A DNA stretch of 64,000 nucleotides. Source: Nectonema munidae (taxonomy: Eukaryota > Nematomorpha > Nectonematoida > Nectonematidae). The stretch is from NCBI GenBank assembly GCA_030549495.1, contig JAUIRK010000880.1, positions 186,001 to 250,000 on the forward strand, given 5' to 3'. The position numbers were made by a program, and so were the translations under genes. Below, piece after piece: positions 59,942-64,000 of this stretch (position 1 is its first letter; each line of letters opens with the position of its first letter). The notes under the pieces were generated by a model that was not told the DNA's origin, ran no database searches, and worked only from the letters and a program-made list of their open reading frames with translations.

Positions 59942-60793
59942 TTATTTTTTTTAATTTATGACTATTTAAGAGGCCGTCGTAACTCTGAGTCGTCGTTAAC
60001 CGAGCCCGTCATTAAGTGAAGAATACTAGTATTAGATTTTTTTTAAAGTTTTCATCAAAAAAATATTTTTGATTTTGTTAAATAGTTAATCTTATGAATG
60101 CTCCTAAATATTTTTGGCCTTTGACTTTAAAGTCGGTCTATGTCGATTAACATTAGAACGACCTTTTTTTTTATAAAAAACATCAAATCAAAAACTGTCT
60201 TTATTTTTATAACAAATATAAAAAAAATTGTAAAAATCATATTTTTTCTTAAAGTTTTTCACCTTTAGATACAGGAAAATAAGAGTTAATTTTTTTAATA
60301 AAAAAAATTATATTTCATAAATTTCAGTATTATTATGTTATTATTAAACTCCTAAAATTTAACACCAAATTTAATATAATGAAGGTTAAATATAAGATAT
60401 AAATTAAAAGATAAAAAGAATTATTTTCAAAAAAATTAAATGAAAAAAACATCGATTCAAGTGTGGTAAAAAACATTATAATTGGGAAAATTTTACCATT
60501 TGATCTCATTAAATACCATAATAAAAAGACACAAATTCAAAATGATTCAAAACGACCAATTTGGTCTTTTAGTGTTAATATAAATTATCTAAATGTCTTA
60601 AAATACTAGTACTACTATGTTGAAATTTAAATTATAATATAGGAAAAGTTATTGCAAATTTCTCATTTAACTAAAATTATATAAACCATGCACTATTTAT
60701 GGGATGTTGCAAATCTTGACACAAAAAATAATAAATTAATGTAAAAAATGATAACTTAACTAACAGGAAGAAAAGCCAGCAGATGGCCTAGTG

Positions 60794-63307
60794 CAGGGGT
60801 TCCCAACCAGGGGTGCTCGCACCCCTAGGGGTGCGAAGCTACCCTTGAAGGGGTGCGAAGCTCAACTAAAATTTTAATTATAAAAAACTGTTTTTATTAA
60901 TTTTAATTAAAAATTTCTTTTAATTTATTTTAGTGCTTTCTTGTCTTAGTTTTAAAAATGTAAAAAAATAGTTTTTTTCCGAAAATTTGAATTGTTTTAT
61001 TACTTAGTTGATCTGAAATACATAAAAATAATTTTTTTTGTTTTTTATTTATTTTTTGTTTTTTAGTATTTTTTATTTTTTTACAAGGATTGTGTAAATT
61101 ACTATGTCTGCACTCATACTTTTTCTTTATTAACAAAAAATTTTAAACGTTTTTAAGTTTTTTAATTTTTATATATTATTGTTTTAGATTTTTTCAGCTT
61201 GTTTTAATTAAGTTTTCAATTTTTTTTACAAACTCAGCCTAATATAAAGTATTGACTCATGTCAAAAGTTAGAAAATGGAAAGACGAATATGTTTGTTTT
61301 GGCTTTACTTGCAATGAGAACTTAAGTTCACAAAGACCTCAATGCATTGTCTGCCAAGCTATTTTTTCTAATGCAAATTTAAAGCCATCTAAACTTAAAG
61401 AACATTTTATTAATAAACATGGTGGAGCTAATGTTGTTGGACAAGATGAAAAATCTCTACAGGTTAAAAGAGCTCGTTTTGACTCGAGAGTGACTTTGCC
61501 CAAGTTGGGCTTTGTTATTGTTGAAAAACCCTTACTTCTTGCTTCTTATAAAGTTGCTTTTAGAATAGCAAAATCTAAAAAACCTCATACTATAGCTGAA
61601 GAGCTTGTTAAACCTTGTGCTTTAGAGATGGTTGAAGTTATACTTGGCAAAGATGCAAAAAACAAACTTAGTTCAGTTTCCTTGTCAAATAATGTTATTC
61701 AGAGTCGAATTTTAGATTTAAGTGAAAATGTTTTGCAGCAACTCATATTACAGATTAAATCTAGCTCATTGAAAATTTCCCTTCAGTTAGATGAGACTAC
61801 AGACGTTTCTAATTGTAGTCAACTTATTGCTCTTGTAAGGTATGTTCATGAAGAATGTGTTAAAGAAAATTTTCTTTTTTGTGAGCAATTAATATCAACA
61901 ACTCGAGCAAAAGATGTTTTTCAGCTGGTAAAAAACTTTTTCGAGAAACATAATTTAAATCTTCAAATAATTGGATCTGTTTGCACCGACGGTGCACCTT
62001 CTATGCTTGGTAATAAATCTGGATTTATAACTTTAATGAAAAAAGAGATTCCTCATTTGCAAGGTACTCATTGTCTTCTCCATCGCCATGCTTTAGCATC
62101 AAAAACACTACCCGCAGTTTTAAAAACAGTTTTAGATAAAACTGTGAAAGTGATTAACTGGATACGAGGTCGTGCAACAAATCATCGCCTCTTTCGAATG
62201 CTTTGTGAAGAATTTGAAAGTGAACATTCAGTTTTATTATATCATACAGAGGTTCGATGGCTCTCACGTGGAAAAATTTTAACTCGATTTTTTGAACTAA
62301 GAAAGGAAATTAAATTATTTTTACATGAATCACAAAGCAAACTTTTTGAAGAATTAAACTCGCAAGAGTTTGATCAAATGCTTGCATATTTGGCGGATAT
62401 TTTTGCCAGAATGAACGATTTAAGTTTGTCACTTCAAGGCAGAAATATTAACATTTTAAAATGTTATGAAAAGCTAAATGCGTTCAAAGAAAAACTGCAA
62501 TTATGGTGTCAACGCGTAAAAAGTGCTAATTTTTCTAACTTTCCTTTTCTTGAAGAGCTTCTTAATGAAAATGAAACATCAAGTTTGCTTTCTAATGTTA
62601 ACAAAGAAATTGTGACACACCTTGAAACATTGTCTTTGTCATTTGATAAATATTTTGAACAGGGCAAGCTTGATAATTATGATGAATGGATTATAAATCC
62701 ATACTCTTTTGACTTGGAAAAAATGTTAGATAATTCAGAACTTAAAGAAGATCTTATAGAATTGCGCTCAAATCGAACAATAAAATTAGAGTTTGAAAAA
62801 ACAACATTAGAAACATTTTGGTGTTTAACCAGAAAGTTCTTTCCAAAACTTTCTGAAAAAGCTCTTGATGTGCTGATACCATTTGCAACAACTTACTTAT
62901 GCGAAATAGGATTTAGCGCTCTTCTTCATTTAAAAACAAAATCCAGAAACCGTTTGAATCCACAAGCTGATTTACGTCTTGCTATCAGTGATATATGCCC
63001 TAATTTTGAAGAGTTGGTAAATAAAAAGCAACAACAAAAAAGTCATTAATTTTAAAAAGAAATTTTTATTTTCACTCATTTAAAAATAAAATTTTTTGAA
63101 AAGTAAACTTTTTTTAACATATGCATTTTTGATTTCTTTTTTTCTAATTCAAAGTAAACAGTACTTCTTTTTATTTCAATTGAACACGTTTTAATTTAAT
63201 GAGATCATAAATATGGGGTCCTATATTATAATAAAATTTTTTGGGGGTGCGATATCATAGTTGAAATTTTTTAGGGGTGCAAAGTTAAAAAAGGTTGGGA
63301 AACACTG
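60794..63307 (+). mobile_element. complete hAT transposon, Buster family
   Basis: Ends CAGGGGTTCCCAACC and, inverted, CAGTGTTTCCCAACC (13 of 15 match). The identical 8-mer GCCTAGTG lies on both sides (60786-60793, 63308-63315); it has the central TA reported for Buster-family targets (nnnTAnnn). Inside the left end there is a GGGGTGC-TC-GCACCCC hairpin, and GGGGTGCGA-type motifs recur (three or more at 60807-60864, two inverted in sense at about 63243-63280), probably transposase-binding sites. The 2514 bp element contains one uninterrupted transposase gene. All visible parts look whole, suggesting a recent insertion that could be autonomous. Confidence 0.95.
61259..63049 (+). CDS. hAT-Buster transposase (ZBED5/FAM200/SCAND3-like), 596 residues, intact
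   Basis: A single intronless frame from ATG to TAA inside a complete hAT element. The enzyme would cut and paste the element in the nucleus. Order of parts: BED-type zinc finger with C29, C32, H49 and H54; a ASYKVAFRIAKSKKPHTIAE block (95-114) typical of the ZBED5/FAM200 group; RNase-H-like catalytic core with D178 (LQLDETTD), D244 (VCTDGAPSMLG) and E549 (YLCEIGFSAL); the C272/H275 pair (THCLLH) and W334 (VRWLSRGK), as expected in hAT enzymes; the large insertion domain between D244 and E549; and a dimerisation end RNRLNPQADLRLAIS. The length is in the range of full Buster transposases. CEIGFSALL in place of the common CESGFSAL is a small oddity. Host genes domesticated from this family exist in vertebrates, but here flanking termini and target duplication show a transposon, not a host gene. 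Confidence 0.93.
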   Translation: MSKVRKWKDEYVCFGFTCNENLSSQRPQCIVCQAIFSNANLKPSKLKEHFINKHGGANVVGQDEKSLQVKRARFDSRVTLPKLGFVIVEKPLLLASYKVAFRIAKSKKPHTIAEELVKPCALEMVEVILGKDAKNKLSSVSLSNNVIQSRILDLSENVLQQLILQIKSSSLKISLQLDETTDVSNCSQLIALVRYVHEECVKENFLFCEQLISTTRAKDVFQLVKNFFEKHNLNLQIIGSVCTDGAPSMLGNKSGFITLMKKEIPHLQGTHCLLHRHALASKTLPAVLKTVLDKTVKVINWIRGRATNHRLFRMLCEEFESEHSVLLYHTEVRWLSRGKILTRFFELRKEIKLFLHESQSKLFEELNSQEFDQMLAYLADIFARMNDLSLSLQGRNINILKCYEKLNAFKEKLQLWCQRVKSANFSNFPFLEELLNENETSSLLSNVNKEIVTHLETLSLSFDKYFEQGKLDNYDEWIINPYSFDLEKMLDNSELKEDLIELRSNRTIKLEFEKTTLETFWCLTRKFFPKLSEKALDVLIPFATTYLCEIGFSALLHLKTKSRNRLNPQADLRLAISDICPNFEELVNKKQQQKSH

Positions 63308-63372
63308 GCCTAGTGGTTGAAGCGTGGCTCCTGATCTGACCATGCCGTGTTCGATTCTGACACCCCTATTAT

Positions 63373-64000
63373 CTGTTCAGATATTAATAAATATTCTCCT
63401 TTTGGAATAAAAAAAATCGAATAAAAAACTTACTGACTATCTACGGGCAAATCTCCTTTTTAAAAATTATTAACTAAATAAATTATTTACTAAACATTAA
63501 TAAATGTATACTGGGTAATGTTCTACACTCAAAAGGTATACGTCTACAAAAAACATTTATATTAAGAATAACCCAAATTTAATTGACCTCAAAAAAGCGT
63601 GCGAGGATTATATAGGGTAATTGAAAACAGAAAAATCTACGGAACATAGGGCGTGGCAACAGTTTTAAAATTTTCTATGTGCTCCAATTTTCGGTTTGTT
63701 TGTTAATATGAAATTGCATTTTTATTTGAAACTTTATATTGCAATTTTTTCCATTTTATTGCCAATGAATTAAACTCTTCTCTTATAAAAGACATTTTTA
63801 TTTTTATTTATAAGCATAAAAAATTGGAGAATCAAGCTATGGAAGGTTTACTTTAAAGGGTCAGGCTTAAGCAGACACTTTTTGTTTGATGCATGGATTT
63901 TATTTCTATTTAATATATTTTTCTCTTATTTATACACGCATTTAAAAGTTATAGGGAATATCGTTTTGTGCAGTTTTAACTAAACAATAAAAAAAACTAA
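63373..64000. other. right flank, nothing recognised
   Basis: AT-rich sequence after the split SINE. I see no coding stretch, transposon end or further repeat that I can name. Confidence 0.45.

Larger units (their letters stand above)
57550..60029 (-). mobile_element. Tigger transposon, nearly full length, broken gene
   Basis: Ends CAAGTGGTCCTCACTTAACG and, inverted, CTAGTATTCTTCACTTAATG (18 of the first 23 positions match), with TA on both sides (57548-57549 and 60030-60031). Length is 2480 bp. It carries a Tigger1-like transposase gene on the minus strand from about 59665 to 57841 and a long palindrome (59741-59941) between the gene start and the nearer end. Its length is close to that expected of a complete Tigger; only the gene is damaged. 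Confidence 0.9.
60772..63372 (+). repeat. tRNA-derived SINE head (family B), split by the hAT-Buster
   Basis: With the transposon and one copy of the duplication set aside, the left part (60772-60793) and right part (63316-63372) read CAGCAGATGGCCTAGTGGTT, GAAGCGTGGCTCCTGATCTG and CCGTGTTCGATTCTGACACC. TGGCCTAGTGG is a consensus A box and TGTTCGATTCT a near B box. It matches the copy at 1041-1105 in the opposite orientation. The hAT entered within the A box. Confidence 0.75.

Overview
The window is eukaryotic: it is AT-rich, its protein-coding exons are short and flanked by GT/AG splice sites, and most of it is introns and intergenic DNA packed with DNA transposons, short tRNA-derived SINEs and worn LINE pieces. 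The two host genes and the repeat mix (Tigger/pogo, several hAT families, piggyBac-type MITEs) point to an arthropod. A copepod such as a sea louse is my best guess, but that is inference from general resemblance and not proven by any one sequence.

Two host genes are supported, both on the + strand. (1) The 3' half of an hnRNP U-like gene (HNRNPUL1 type), seven exons from 789 to 10972, giving 296 residues: the end of the P-loop kinase-like domain, then a Q/P/Y/N-rich tail without RGG repeats. Its 5' part (SAP, SPRY and Walker A exons) lies left of the window. (2) A complete two-exon CDKN1/Dacapo-type CDK inhibitor, 27400-27751 joined to 32675-32778, 151 residues, with an RxLF cyclin-binding motif, a CDI domain, a PCNA-binding PIP box split by the 4.9 kb intron, and a basic C-terminal signal. 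A CpG-containing stretch with a CCAAT box and two CACGTG boxes lies just upstream.

The rest is mobile DNA. From left to right: SINEs and small MITEs in the hnRNPUL introns, including a pogo element (9815-10584) with a transposase remnant; a Pif1/Helitron helicase scrap (17.8 kb); a long-inverted-repeat IS630/Tc1/mariner element (18945-19720); a hAT MITE (22080-22375) and an unclassified 730 bp element with a perfect 8 bp target duplication (23639-24368). After the CDK inhibitor come more hAT MITEs and relics (33.5-38.4 kb), then a three-layer nest at 41.4-45.9 kb: a LINE broken by a TTF/ZMYM1-type hAT, which is itself broken by a Tigger/pogo-type MITE.

From 48 to 57 kb there are LINE scraps, SINEs and a family of TTAA-flanked piggyBac-type MITEs with a conserved internal hairpin; one copy is split by a TA-flanked insertion that is almost entirely G/T homopolymer. 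The window ends with a nearly complete but broken Tigger (57550-60029) holding a long palindrome, and a complete hAT-Buster transposon (60794-63307) with an intact 596-residue transposase, matching termini and a perfect 8 bp target duplication, inserted in the A box of a tRNA-derived SINE. I found no novel multi-gene system; the most notable items are the apparently intact Buster, the nested insertions, the split PIP box and the MITE family with covarying hairpins.
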